The notes below the pieces were generated by a model that was not told the DNA's origin, did not search any database, and saw only the letters and a list, made by a program, of their open reading frames with translations. From contig JAULJL010000018.1 in assembly GCA_030761205.1 (NCBI GenBank), positions 13,412,501-13,476,500 on the forward strand: 64,000 nucleotides of DNA. Direction: 5' to 3'. Positions 46,277-58,600 of this stretch are shown here, one piece after another. A program made the translations under genes and the position numbers. Source of the stretch: Fremontodendron californicum (Eukaryota > Streptophyta > Magnoliopsida > Malvales > Malvaceae). The stretch's first letter is position 1. Each line of letters begins with the position of its first letter.

Positions 46277-47700
46277 GTGTACGGATACGGAATATGAGGG
46301 CCTTCCTGTTAGTAATTCTAAAATTGATTTTGAAAGATCCATTTGCACGGGTGATTTTAAGGCTAACGAAGATACTAAGGATTATGGTCTACCTCCGAAT
46401 CTATTAAGGAAAATAGAACAAGAGAAGAAACAAGTACTTCCTCATAAGGAACTATTGGAAATGATAAATATGGGAAATGGTGAGGAGATAAAGGAGGTCA
46501 AAATTGGGATTTCATTTTCATCATCAATAAAGGGTGAATTGATAGCCTTGCTCCAAGAATATGTGGATGTATTTGCATGGTCTTACCAAGACATGCTAGG
46601 GTTGGATCCGAATATTGTTGTTCATAAGCTCCCTTTAAGGCCAGAATGCAATCCAATTCAGCAAAAGTTGAGAGAATGAGGCCGGACATGCTGTTAAAGA
46701 TAAAAGAGGAGGTGAAGAAGCAATTTGATGCTGGATTCTTAGAGGTGGCAAAATATCCAGAATGGGTGGCAAATATTGTTCCAGTACCAAAGAAGGATGG
46801 CAAGATGCGGATGTGCGTTGATTACAGAGATTGGAACAAGGTCAGCCCTAAAGATAATTTCCCTTTGCCCCAAATTGATACTCTAGTGGATAATACGGCG
46901 AAGAGTTCTTTATTTTCTTTCATGGATGGATTCTCAGGATTTAATCAGATTAAGATGGAACCGGAAGATATGGAGAAAACCGTATTTGTCACAATGTGGG
47001 GAACCTTCTGCTACAAGGTAATGCCGTTTGGGTTGAAGAATGCTAGGGCAACATATCAGAGAGCCATGGTGACCTTGTTTCATGATATGATGCATAAGGG
47101 AATTGATATCTATGTCGATGATATGATTGCAAAGTCACAAGGAGAAGAAAAGCATATTGTGAATCTTAAGAAGTTCTTCGAATGACTAAGAAAGTTTCGA
47201 CTCAAGCTAAATCCAAAAAAATGCACTTTTGGAGTCACCTCGGGAAAATTGCTGGGTTTTGTCGTCAACGAAAGGGGAATTGAGATTGAGCCAGATAAAG
47301 TGAAGGCCATTCAGAATTTGCCACCACCTCATACTTAAAAGGAAGTAAGAGGCTTTCTGAGGAGATTGAATTACATTGCTTGGTTTATTTCTTAGTTAAC
47401 CGACAAATGTGATCAAATATTTAAGTTACTTTGAAAACATGATCCAGGAGAATGGGATGAAGGATGCCAGATCGCTTTTGAAAAGGTTAAGCATTATCTA
47501 TCAAACCCACCAGTTCTAATGCCACCTGTTCTGGATAAACCAATGATACTGTACCTATCAGTATTTCAGAGATCCATGGGTTGTGTCTTGGGGCATCATG
47601 ATGAGACAGGGAAGAAAGAACAAGCAGTTTACTACCTCAGCAAGAAGTTCACAGATTATGAGCTGAAGTATTCATCTGTAGAAAAGTACATGTTGCCTTA
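46277..47700 (+). pseudogene. Element A reverse transcriptase and first RNase H
   Basis: The RT lead-in DVFAWSYQDMLGLDPNIVVH ends at about 46670, where a frameshift occurs. The catalytic domain follows with VPKKDGKMRMCVDYRDWNK, FSGFNQIKMEPED, MPFGLKNARATYQRAM and the YVDD site at 47111-47122. Stops lie at about 47183, 47336, 47393 and 47431, each fitting a C-to-T change in a Gln or Arg codon. The RNase H part follows at about 47510-47700 (AVYYLSKKFTDYELKYSSVEK). Confidence 0.88.
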
Positions 47701-48450
47701 GCTTGGACTGCTCGAAGACTTAGACAGTACATGTTGTACCACATGACGTGGTTGATTGCCAAGCTAGATCCAATCAAGTACATGTTGAAAGAACCTTCTT
47801 TATCAGGGAGAACAGCAAGATGGCAGGTTTTATTGTCAAAATACGATATTGTATATGTAAGTCAAAAAGTTATCAAGAGCAGTGCAGTGGCTGAATTCTT
47901 AGCAAGTCGGGTAGTGGAAGATTATGAGCCGTTGAACTTTGACTCCCAGATGAAGATTTGATGTATGTTTCGCAAGCAGATGAGGCTTCCCTGAAGAATA
48001 AAGTATGGAAAATGTACTTTGATGGTGCATCCAATGCCATGGGGCACGGAATTGGTCCAGTCCTCATATCCCTAGAAGAAGATTATTATCCTTTCACTTA
48101 TAGATTGGATTTTGATTGTACAAACAATACTGTCGAGTATGAAGCGTGCATATGGGCCTTCGTGCTGTAGTGGATAGAAAGATCATAGTATTGGAAGTTT
48201 TCAAAGAATCAGCCCTAGTGATATACCAGCTACGAGGAGAATGGAAAACCCAAGATACAAAGCTAATCCGATACCGAGAACTTATACTGAGTTTATTAGA
48301 GAAATTTGAAGAAGTGAATTTCAATTACTTCCCTCGAGAAGAAAACCGAATGGTAGATGCTTTGGCTACTTTGTCATCAATGTTTAAAGTGAATGAAGGG
48401 GCTGAAGTTGTGCCAATAAAGATGAGTATATATGAGTCTCCTGCCCACTG
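47701..48450 (+). pseudogene. Element A connection and second (archaeal-type) RNase H
   Basis: Frames 47731-47961 (LDPIKYMLKEPSLSGRTARW) and 47958-48496 with one shift near 48160 encode WKMYFDGASNAMGHGIGPVL, TNNTVEYEACIWA and REENRMVDALATL. A second RNase H with these motifs after the first is a mark of the Tat lineage. The match ends after ESPAHC at about 48450, just where integrase should begin. Integrase is missing entirely. Confidence 0.8.
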
Positions 48451-49060
48451 TCGAATAAAGATGAGTAAATCGAATTCATTCTATTTTATCAAATGAGTCG
48501 AGCCTTGAGATCACTGTCGAGGTATTTCCTTTTATTTTAAATTGAATTCATTCTATTTTATCAAATGAGTCGAGCCTTGAGACCACCGTCGAGGTATTTC
48601 GTTTTTTTTTAAATCGAATCCATTCTGTTTTATCAAATGAGTCGAGCCTTGAGACCACCTTTGAGGTATTTCCTTTTGTTTTAAATCGAATTCATTCTAT
48701 TTATCAAATGAGTCGAGCCTTGAGACCATCGTCAAGGTATTTTCATCATTGGTAAGGCCTCCAGGCACCATTTTTAAGACCTCCGGGCACCATTCTTAAG
48801 ACCTCCAGGCACAAGTTTCCAGAGTTTTTACAGTTTTTAACAATGAACAAGTCTTTGGTGGTGATAACCAAAACCTTTGATGGAGATATCTAGAGTTTTT
48901 TAGCTTTAAAATTGAACAAGTCTTTCGTGTGTGATAGCCAAAGCCTCTGGTGGAGATATCCAAAGTTTTACATTTGCTTGAGCAAGTCTTTGGTGGTGAT
49001 AGCCGAAGCTTCTGGAGGAGATACCCAGAATTTTAAACACAACTTAGCACAAGACAGGTT
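48451..49060. repeat. 3' tandem repeats of element A
   Basis: Four units of about 72 bp with AAATCGAATTCATTCTATTT and GAGTCGAGCCTTGAGACCAC occupy about 48461-48745. A short triple of GACCTCCAGGCACCATT-type units follows at about 48750-48810. Then come TCTTTGGTGGTGATAGCC units (48840-49030) as in B and D. This array replaces integrase. Confidence 0.88.
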
Positions 49061-49330
49061 AAGCCCCCAAGACCATCGTCGAGGTCTTTTCTTCTCTTGC
49101 AAATCGAACTCGTTTCCTTAAGATGGGTCGAGCTTTGATTAGTAAGGCAATTTAAGGACAATATCTTCTATTTACAGCTTTTTTCAAAAATCAAAAAATA
49201 AAAAAAATAAATGAATGAAGAATGAAAGTGAGTAAAAACCCCTTTCCCCTTTTCTTCACATGTGATTTCACTAACCGGGCAAAATTAGTATTTGTTTATC
49301 TTTGCCTGATTCCTGACTCTCAGCAATAGC

Positions 49331-49344
49331 CAAAGAGGGGCAGC
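49331..49344 (+). other. Polypurine tract of element A
   Basis: CAAAGAGGGGCAGC directly before the 3' LTR. The stretch 49061-49330 before it has only A-rich noncoding sequence. Confidence 0.88.
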
Positions 49345-52300
49345 TGTAAACACCTAATTTTGTCCGGACCACTAAAACAGGTATGTTTTCCTCCTAAATT
49401 GATGTTTCAGAATGAAAAAGATTTTTTTTCATCCTGCAGGTGGTACTCCGAGACTTAGTCTAAGAAGGCGAGCATAAAAAATCAAACTTGAAAATGTCAA
49501 CCTCAAAAAAGTCAATCCCAAAAAGTCAACTACTGAAAAAGTAAACCCACTTTCAAAATCAAGATTTGAAGTTCAATTGAAAAATGGCAAAAGAATTTTG
49601 ATAATCCGAGGTCTACATTGAAAGATATGGAGTTCGGAAGTTGGGTTACGGAGATTCAGTAGAAAAGAAACCCTAATTCATGAAATTTGGGGAAAAGTAC
49701 TTAAACGATCAAATTGGTCAAAATTGAAGGTTCCAAATGAAAGATAAGCACTGACTACGGGTAATGGAGAAGCTACTTGAAAGAAAAATAGAAAGAAAAG
49801 TCAATTCGAAAGAAAATCGAGAATTAGGGTTTTTGGTGGATTTCGGTGAAATTTGGAAGAATTACAGAAATAGCCCGATTCGGTAAGACTAAAGCCCCTA
49901 ATTGATGAGAAGTGATCAAATAAGGATCGCCCAAGGCTCAGTTTAGACTTGTTTTGAGCAAAATCGGGTTTTGGAGGCAAAATGGCAAAATTGGAAATTT
50001 TGGGAAAAATAGCAAATGAACTCCAAAAATTCTAAAAATTTTCAGATCTCATTCTTAAATCATTCAAAGAGATTGGCGAAAGAAAATCCGGATTCAGAGT
50101 TCGTTTGCAAAATGGCCAAATCCCGGGTCCCCTATGTAGAAATTCAAAAAGAAAAATCCCGAAAAAAAACCAAATGAGCTCCAAAAATTCTGAAAATTTG
50201 CAGATCTCTTTCTTAAATTATTTCAAAGATATTGGCAAAGAAAAATCTTGATTTGGAGTTCGTTTGCAAAATTGCCAAATCTCGGGCCCACTATGCAGTA
50301 ATTCAAACAGATAAATCCAGAAAAAAACTACCAAATTAGTTCCAAAAATTATGAAAACTTCCAGATCATACTTTTAAATAAATAGATTGGTAAAGAAAAA
50401 TCTGGATTTGGAGCTCGTTTAAAAAATGGCAAAGTTTGGGAGCACAAAAGCGCAATTTTGGAAGAAAAAAATCCAAATAAATAGCAAATGGGCTCGAAAA
50501 ATTTTGAAAACCTCAATAATTTAATTTTTTATTATTTCAGAAGTATTAAAAAAAGAAATTTTGAATTTGGAGTCTGTTTGCTATTTATCTATGTTCGGGG
50601 GGCAAAAAGGTCATTTTACCAAAGAAATCGAAAATGACCTTTTCTTGTTTTCAAAAATTGAAGCATGGGCTGGAAGAGGAAGGGTCAGTCAGCCAAGGCC
50701 CAATGGTGGGCAGATATTTTTTGATTTTTAATCAAAAGGCCAACAATTAAGAGGTAGATAGTTATTTTTGTGATCAAACCTTTGAATTTGCAACACATAG
50801 ACCAATGGTTGGAGAGAGAATATATTTATGACATCTTTATGACATCATAATTCAAGGGCTGATGATTCTATTCTAAGGGTGAGAATCCTACATACAAGGC
50901 ATCGTGGATTGAAGACCATAGGATCAAATTTGTTGAAAAAAATTCTAGAACCTCCTAGTTTCTTCCAAGGGCTAGCCGGCCACTACAAGGGGGGAGGGGT
51001 TCTCTATTTCATTTTCACTCTATTCACATTCTGATTTTTTTTGAATGCTCTCCATTTTTGAAAGGCAAAAAGAAAATTTTAGAAAAGAAAAGAAAGTTAG
51101 AAGAGAAAAAGCTTGCAATATAGCTTCTATAGGTTTCTTTAAGCACTATACTCTTGCACTTTCCTTCATTTTCTATTATTGATTTGCTATTTTGATTGCT
51201 ATTTGGGTGAGTTTCTTTTGATTTTCCTTTTTAAAGTAAGTGTTTTTAAGTTTCTCCTTTAAGTTCTTCTTTATACTTTCTTGGAAAAAGCTTTGAGAAT
51301 TTTTTTTCATGATTTAGAGGGGTAGCCGAATGGCCCATTGTTTTTGTGTAGTTGCTTTTTTTATTTTTTATTTCATGTTCTTAGTGATATTTAACAAGTT
51401 TGATGCTTTAAATCTATTCAAATACATAAATATGAAGCTTGTTTTGATTTGGTAGCTTGCTTGTTTCCATTGTTGAGTTTATTATCTTGTTATCATGTTT
51501 ATTTTACTTGTCTTACATTTTTGATTTTCTGTTTTCAAAGTGTTTAAGTTTGTTTATGATTTACATTTTGTTAATCCATGTGTTTGTGAAAATCCCTATT
51601 GGTTTTCATGCCTTTATTTTATATTTACATGATTTAAGTATTATTCTTTAGCTATACATGTTAGTGTGTTAAGTGTTTGTGAAAATGCCATGTCCATATG
51701 GATCATTCGGCTACCCCCCTCTTATGCTTTATGTGTGCATTTTTATTATGCTAGTTGATAGGTTTTCATTTCCATGATATATTGTTGTGAATTTTGTTTA
51801 AGTATGCTATATATTTGTGTATTTGCCTTGCATTTTTTAGCTTTAGGTTGTGCTTGCATTATCATGCATGTCATGCATTTTAGACCTAGGTTACATTAAA
51901 TGCCATGCAAGTTCATGTTAGGTCTAAGTCATTTTATTGATGCCATGCATTTTTCATGTCATTTAGGTTTTAAATCATGCATTTCATAATCATATTTGCT
52001 GTATTTTCATGAATTTCATGTCATGGCCACATGATTTATAACTTAGACCAATCAATGGTTCAAAGTCAAGCTCATTTTGAGCATACTTGTGGAAAGTTAA
52101 AGAGTTGTCATATTGATTATTCTACCTTTGTGATTTTTTTTACTTAGCCAATTTTTGCCTAACTTTTCAAAAGTGTTAGCTACTGTTTGTGAGTTTTTAG
52201 GAGAGTCTCTAACATTTTTACTTTGATTTTTAAATGATTTTATCAAAGGCAAAAAAACGTGTTTTGGCAAAACAGTTTTTTTACCCAGTACTCGTACTTT

Positions 52301-54211
52301 CTCGATTTTTCTGGGTAGTCATCTTTAACCAAAAAATTAAGCCAATTTTTTTCCTGTGCGTTTTACATGTTCTGAGTCTCTAGTATTTGTTTTATATTTT
52401 TTTGAATTTTTAAAAATAGGTTAAAAAATCGTGTTCTAAAACTGGATAGTGGAGGCAGTTTGAATTTGAAGGAAAGTCATTTTTCTGTTTTGGCTAAGTT
52501 ATTTAGAGGGAGCTGATTAGGAAGTTTAGCTACTGTCTTAGGGTAGTCTCCAAGCCTTTTTAAACTCTAAAAATGATTTTATAAACCTCGGATTAATGGT
52601 GGTCAAGTTCGGGATTTTAAACTTAGGAAATTAGAGCTATTTAAAAAGGGTTTAGCTAGGTTTATATTTTTAATCTAAGTTTTCCAAAATTGTTTTCAAA
52701 CAATCACAAAGTATTTTGATTTTTAGAAAATTTAATTTGATATATTTTCCTAAGGTAGCCGGATATCTTTTTAGATATATGAATTTCCTTAATTAAAGGA
52801 AAAAAATACATTCTCATGCATTGCATTTTCCATATTCATGCATACTATATAATATGTGATTTTTGCTATGATAATTTCCATGGTGTTGTTATTATTATTT
52901 ATTTATATTTTTGATGTTATATTGTTTATTATATGCTTTTGAATATTTCATGATATCCTATGCTTTTTATTTAGTTATTTATTTTTGTCACATTATTTAG
53001 TATATACTATGTTCATGCATTATTATTTTTATTTTTATTTTCATGCATATTATATGATAGCATTATTTTATGTTTCATGTCATTTAGATTATATGCCATA
53101 TCATTTATATTTTCCATGTCATTTAAATCATTTTATTCCATTTAGAATATATCATGTTACCTAGGTCATTTCATTTCATATAGAATATATTATGTCACTT
53201 AGGATATTTCATTTCATATAGAAAATATATCATGTTACTTAGGTTATTTCATTTCGTATAGAATATATCATGTTACCTAGGTCATTTCATTTCATATATA
53301 ATATATTATGTCACTTAGGATATTTCATTTCATATAGAATATATCATGTTACCTAGGTTATTTCATTTCATTTAGAATATGTCATATGACTTAGGATATT
53401 TCATTTCATTTAGAATATGCTATGACATTTAAATTATATCATACCATTTAGGTTGCATTATATTATCTAGACTTTGCTATGTCATTTTATTTATGTCACA
53501 CATATTCATATTCATATTTTTTAAAATGTTTTGAAAAAGGTAATGATTTTCAATAAAATAAAGATATTCTCGAGTTAAAATAATTCATGAGGTCTCTGTC
53601 GGGTTTGCTAGGGAAGATATCATCAATTAGCATTAATAACGGAATATCTTCTTCTAAAATGAGAATGATTCGGAAAGTTTTTCAAACTAATAAAAATTTC
53701 TATATTTTGCTATGTTTGTTGGGGAATATAGGAAAATTTTGAATTTATAAATTCCGGATCATTTTCAATTAAAAATGAAATTATTTTTCTTTAAATTGAG
53801 AATTAACTTGAAATACTAAATTAAAAATCGACTTTTTATCGAGACTTGAAATAACACGTGCTTAATAAGGTACCATTTTGTACGGGCGTTGTGGGGGTGC
53901 TAATCCTTCCCCAAACGTAACCGAGTCCCGAACCCTCTTTTTTGATTTCTCTGGTTTATAACGCAGACTTGAAATTGGTTTTAAAAATGTTTTAATTAAT
54001 TTTAAATTGTTTTACAAAACCGGTTTTAATAAGTGGCCGATCACACCTATCTAAAAAAGATTGGTGGCGACTCAATGTCTTTTTCAAGGTTATTTTCAAA
54101 ACCTTCATTTTTCACGAGGAATTAAGTTGACTTTTCCTCAGTCTTTTTAATGTCACGCTTAACGAATAATAAATTCTTGCGATGAGTCTTGTTATTTTTT
54201 AGGTTGCGACA
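49345..54211 (+). mobile_element. Element A 3' LTR (about 4.87 kb)
   Basis: It starts TGTAAACACCTAATTTTGTC and ends GGTTGCGACA. It shares subfamily-specific text with 4522-9592, including the GGCCAACAAT and GGGGTAGCCGAATGGCCC regions, but has many substitutions and indels against it. U3 repeats lie at about 50010-50450, AT-rich repeats at about 53060-53440. Confidence 0.88.
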
Positions 54212-57200
54212 AGTAAAATTTGGGGTATCTACTTCAGAAGATGTATGTGCAAAGATCAACAAGGATTGAAATGCTCATGAATGAAGCAAATGCAGAGACC
54301 AAGATGAAAATGCTCATGAATGAAGCAAATGCAGAGACCAAGATGAAAATGCTCATGAATAATGCCAATGCAAATATCCTCGAATGTTGCAAATGCTTCA
54401 TGAAGTGGTGCAGATGCAAAGATCAACAAAAATGCATATGCTCGTGGATGATGCAGATGCAAATATCCTCGAATGATGCAGATGCTTCATGAAATGATGC
54501 AATTGCAAAAGATAAAAAGTGATGCAAATGCTTCATGAAAAGATGCAGATGCAAATGTCTTCGAATAATACAAATGCTTCATGAAATGGTGCAAATGCAA
54601 TCATGCATATGACCACGAATGATGCATATGATCACAACTCTTAATACCCCGACTGGTTTTCTTAAGTTCGGCTTAGCCTTTCCAATTTACTTATCTTCTT
54701 CAAATCAGAGTGTATCCTGAACACTCGCACCCCATAAGAGATCATCCCCTTTTAAATCTTGCACTATCTCTTTGCCTCGACAATTTCTCAAACTCTTGTC
54801 TACGACAATCTGTTTGCCGAGTTCTATTTCTTCTTCTCATATCTGGAAGTCAAGATCAACCTCAGTAGTTCCATACCTCTGGGTTAGAAGAACCCTCATC
54901 TTATGTCAACATCAATTTTATTCAAAAATGGTTATTTCAAAAAATATTTTCATTATTTCTTTTTTTTTTCTCTTTAAACAATTCTCTCATTTTATTGAAC
55001 TTTTTTTTAGCCAAAGACGTTATTCCTACAGTGTGGAATATCCAAATCTTTTGAATACTGATAATCACTGTTAGAAACTTTTATGAGTGTCAATTTGGCT
55101 TTTTCAAATTGAGTTGAAGGGCTTGGTGCAACAGGATTTGGTCGATCCAAGAGACTTTGCAATAGGACAAATGTATGCCCCTTTTAGGCTCACAAATGGA
55201 ACCGGTTTTATAAAACATGGATTTCTTGAAGATCAAACAAATTGACATTCTTTTAGTTTCCAGATCATGGCTTTTTGACAGGCGTCAAGATTGGTCGGGA
55301 TATTCAAGGTTGGAAAGGTCAATTTAGAAGGAAGAGGCTTAGTTTTTGAAGTCAATCCTCCAAATGAGAGCTTACAATTTGGGATGTTTAGGAATTCTCA
55401 AATATTCCTTGATTTCTTCAAAATAACCTCCTTCTTGGTTGTGGCCTTGACAATACCAAGTGGGTCAAGGAGATTAAAGGCATTTTTATGGATTCTTAGA
55501 TATTTCTCGATTTTTCAAGATTCTTTTCTCTTTTGTTGTTGCCTTGGCACTAACATATGTGGCATAAAAATTTCTCCCATTTTACTCTAGACTGCCCCTT
55601 TTGGGTTTTCACCCTAGAGTCTCATTCTTTCGATTTTTCATCGAATGCTTCATCATGCATTTAAGAATTCAAAACTTATTGAAAAAAATTAATTTTAGCC
55701 TAAAAGGAGACCGAAGTCTCATTCATTTCTCCAGGAATAAATTCATCAGTTCAAATAGCCATGTTTGATTAAAACGGTCTTTTCAAGGTACATAATGTAG
55801 GCCAAGGTTCGGGGTTTCGAAAGAAATGATAAATAGGCCCAAACATGTGTTTAAGGGTATTCAAATCAAGGATCATTTCATGAGGAGGATTGTCTTCAAA
55901 ACATTCGTCCTTTCCGAGCTTTTCCTTTTGACTTTTCCTTTTCTTCCTTTCAAAACTTTTTCTTCTTCTTTTTCTTTTGTTATCGGGCTTGATTTTCCCT
56001 ATTTTACATTTTTTCTTTTGGATCTCCACTTTGACAGAGTGAGCTCGTACTTATTTGAGAGGTCAATTTTCCTCGTATCTGTCCTTGAGCTAGGACTTCT
56101 TTGTCTGTGATCTTTGAGAAGATCCTTCCTCGCATTTGCCCCCCAGTATGGAGGGTGATCCTTGATCAGGGCTCAAAAGAAAAAAAGAATTCCTTAGGCT
56201 CAAAAGGGGTAGCAAATAGAATACTTTTTATATTAGTGAAAGGATGAATGAAAGATGGCAATTTTTCATCCCTAACACAAACACTTAAACTGAAGAGTCA
56301 TTCCTAGAAAAAAAAAATACTGAAAAGGGTTTTTCTTGAGACCATCTTGAATTTCATAAATACATGATGTCACACTCATTTTTTTGCATTTCTTCTTCTT
56401 TTTTTTTTTGGATTTTTGGTTGATGCATGCCCCGAAAATTTATGCATTACTTCACCTTTATTCACCACCTATCCACCATATCTACAAAAATGCCCAATTC
56501 TGATTGGCTATGAGAATTCATGTCATTACGAGGAATATCTCAAGTCTTTTCTGGGTTGTCCGAAGTGACAAGAAAGAATATGGCCCAAAATAGGTTTTTC
56601 TGGGGACACGGGAAAATCTGGTTTAATCATTGTGCCTCGAGATATCAATCATTAAGTGATGTATGGGCAAATTGTGTTTTTGTGATTTCTTGAAAGGATG
56701 TGAACGGTTTTAGCATAACCTTGATGCACATCAAATCATTACAATTCGGATTCTTGGAATAATGTCGCATTTGCTTGAATTTCCAAGCAGCTCGAAAAAT
56801 TTTCGTTCCTTTGTTCATAGCCTAGACTAGGATCTACATTTTCCTTATTTTGTTGTGACCATGGTTTATGAAGTTCATCATTCATATTCCTTGAAGCATT
56901 AGGTCTTTCAAGTGGTCTAAATTTAGAGGATTTAGGCATAGGAGAGCTCGAAAGAGAAGTGTAACGCTATTGACTCAGTTCTAACAATGATCATCAATAT
57001 TCTCGAGAGTCTCCATTATTTCTTAATATGGAAAAAGAATTTTCTTTTTTTTTTTGTTTTGTTTTTAAAACACATTATTATTGTTTATTCAAAAATTTCT
57101 TCAATGTTTATTTTCTTGCAAATTCAAATTATTGCTAAAACACAATAAACACAAAGCATTTAAAATTCAAAACTTATTTATTTAAGATAGATGTCAACAT

Positions 57201-57270
57201 AGGACAAGTGCTTTCATCGTCACAGTGTATAGAATTGCATGCATCATGAATTCTGAAATGATCATGCACC
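54212..57270 (-). mobile_element. Element D internal noncoding module (minus strand)
   Basis: The reverse complement matches element B 31585-34445. For example the reverse complement of CATTAGGTCTTTCAAGTGGT near 56900 is at about 31950, and the GATCAAGGATCACCCTC tract near 56155 is at about 32712. Repeats of ATGAAGCAAATGCAGAGACC at 54280-54360 are the minus-strand form of the ATTTGCATC repeats. Basic ORFs at 55769-56029 and 56739-56939 (minus) have partial counterparts in B. D runs from here to 4521 and 3702 once A is removed. Confidence 0.75.
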
Positions 57271-58186
57271 ATGTTTCCTATAAAACTTGAGTCTCTCTTC
57301 TTCGAAACTTATCGAACCAGCCTTGATGAGATCCCTGACATTATATTTCAAACATGGAAATTCTTCGTTGAGTGGCCTTGATTGTCGGAATGACAATTGC
57401 AACACTCATTACCATTATACCAGCTCGGATAAGGAGGCTTCAGAGGCTCTAATTGCATGGGCGTCAAAAGGTAATTCTAAATGAGTTGAGGTAGCAACTC
57501 ACAATATTACACGAGAATCGGGTCAACCTGATTTCTTTCTCGCTTTTTACTCCCTCTTCAAATATTCCCAAGTGCGTTTGATTGATAGACAGATGTAAAT
57601 GCTGGCACAGTTGCAGGTTTTGGTTGGTAAGGAAAGAATCTTGAGAAACATTGTTCAGGGTAAGGTAGAATGGCTAACATGAGGAGAATTGGGGATATGC
57701 GGCAAAGTCATCCATAGCTTGGGCATCTTCCTCTTTCTTTTTGGGTGCCCTGTTTCTCTCGGCACTAGACGTTTTATCTCCTTCGATTTTCCCAGTCTTG
57801 ATAGCATTCTCAATAATTTCCCTGGAGATTACCATGTCCACAAAATTTTTCATGGCATCACGACGAGTCTATCATAGTATGGGGTCCGCAGTGCATTCAC
57901 AAAAAGGACAGTGGTTTCCTTTTCAGTCATGGGTGGTCGTACTTGGGTGGCCATGTCCCTTCACCTCTGAGCATACTCTTTGAAGCTCTCAGTAGCATTT
58001 TTCTCCATATTTTGCAAGGTGAGATGGTCAGGCGCCATATCGGTCACATGCTTGTATTGGCTTAGAAATGCTTTAGCCAAATCATTCCAAGAGTGAATCC
58101 GATCCTTGCTCAACTGATTATACCACCTAATTGCAAACCCGCTAAGGCAATCCTGAAAATAGTAGATCAAAAGCTTATCCTTATCC
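57271..58186 (-). pseudogene. Element D gag (minus strand, broken)
   Basis: Reading leftwards from 58186, LLIYYFQDCLSGFAIRWYNQ, SWNDLAKAFLSQYKHVTDMA and LTLQNMEKNATESFKEYAQR match the gag core of element A. A TGA at 57961-57963 stands where A-type gag has another residue after the QR. A further frameshift near 57870 leads to AMKNFVDMVISREIIENAI. A decayed knuckle (NCHSDNQGHSTKN) is near 57380. No protease or pol follows before the D noncoding module, so D is a gag-only type. Confidence 0.8.
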
Positions 58187-58600
58187 GTATATGTTGTCGG
58201 ATTTACCACGCAAGTGCACGTATCGTTAACAAGTAATAAATTGAAGAGTAGAGTATCGTTGCTACAAGAAATTGTTACCAAATTCGTTAAGTACTAAAAT
58301 TAGAACAACTTAATCTTATTCAAACAATTAATTAATATTGAAAATAAAAGAAAATAATAAGAAATGAAAGGAAATTAAAATTGGGATTAATTACTTGAGA
58401 AAAGCATAGGATTACAACTTCCCTCAACACTTCGTATGAACTTCTCCTACCCTCTTATCTTGACTAATGACATTGAGTTGTTAACCTAGAGTTCTAATCT
58501 ATTTATAAGTATCTTTTGATGGTCTTATAAAAATATCTCTCTTAACCAATTAACTATATTCCTATGATAATTGAATTGAAGAGAAACTCATTAAGTTTAG
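58187..58600 (+). mobile_element. Fragment of another repeat, possible LTR start
   Basis: The gag match of D stops abruptly and TGTTGTCGGATTTACCACGC begins at about 58193. That text, followed by AAGTGCACGTATCG and AGTAATAAA, is of a type found at starts of other plant LTRs. The fragment is cut at 58600 by the LTR at 58601. No ORF is seen. Confidence 0.4.

Larger units (their letters stand above)
4522..54211 (+). mobile_element. Element A: Tat/Ogre-like Ty3/Gypsy retrotransposon, degenerate, interrupted by element B
   Basis: The element has LTRs at 4522-9592 and 49345-54211, a primer binding site at 9596, Ogre-type ORF1, gag, protease, an intron, reverse transcriptase, RNase H and a second RNase H, then a tandem-repeat region and a polypurine tract. 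Without element B (11416-40896) and one target-site copy it is about 20.2 kb, a size typical of Ogre. ORF1 of the Tat/Ogre lineage, the dual RNase H and the intron between protease and reverse transcriptase are established lineage marks. Integrase is missing and the frames hold many stops and frameshifts, so the copy is dead. Its flanks (AGTGC before, AGTAA after) are only a weak target-site match, as expected for an old insertion. Confidence 0.88.

Noticed and set aside
54220..54492. ORF with repeated NEANAETKMKMLM peptides
   Set aside because: It comes from short tandem repeats in the D noncoding module and has no counterpart frame in B.
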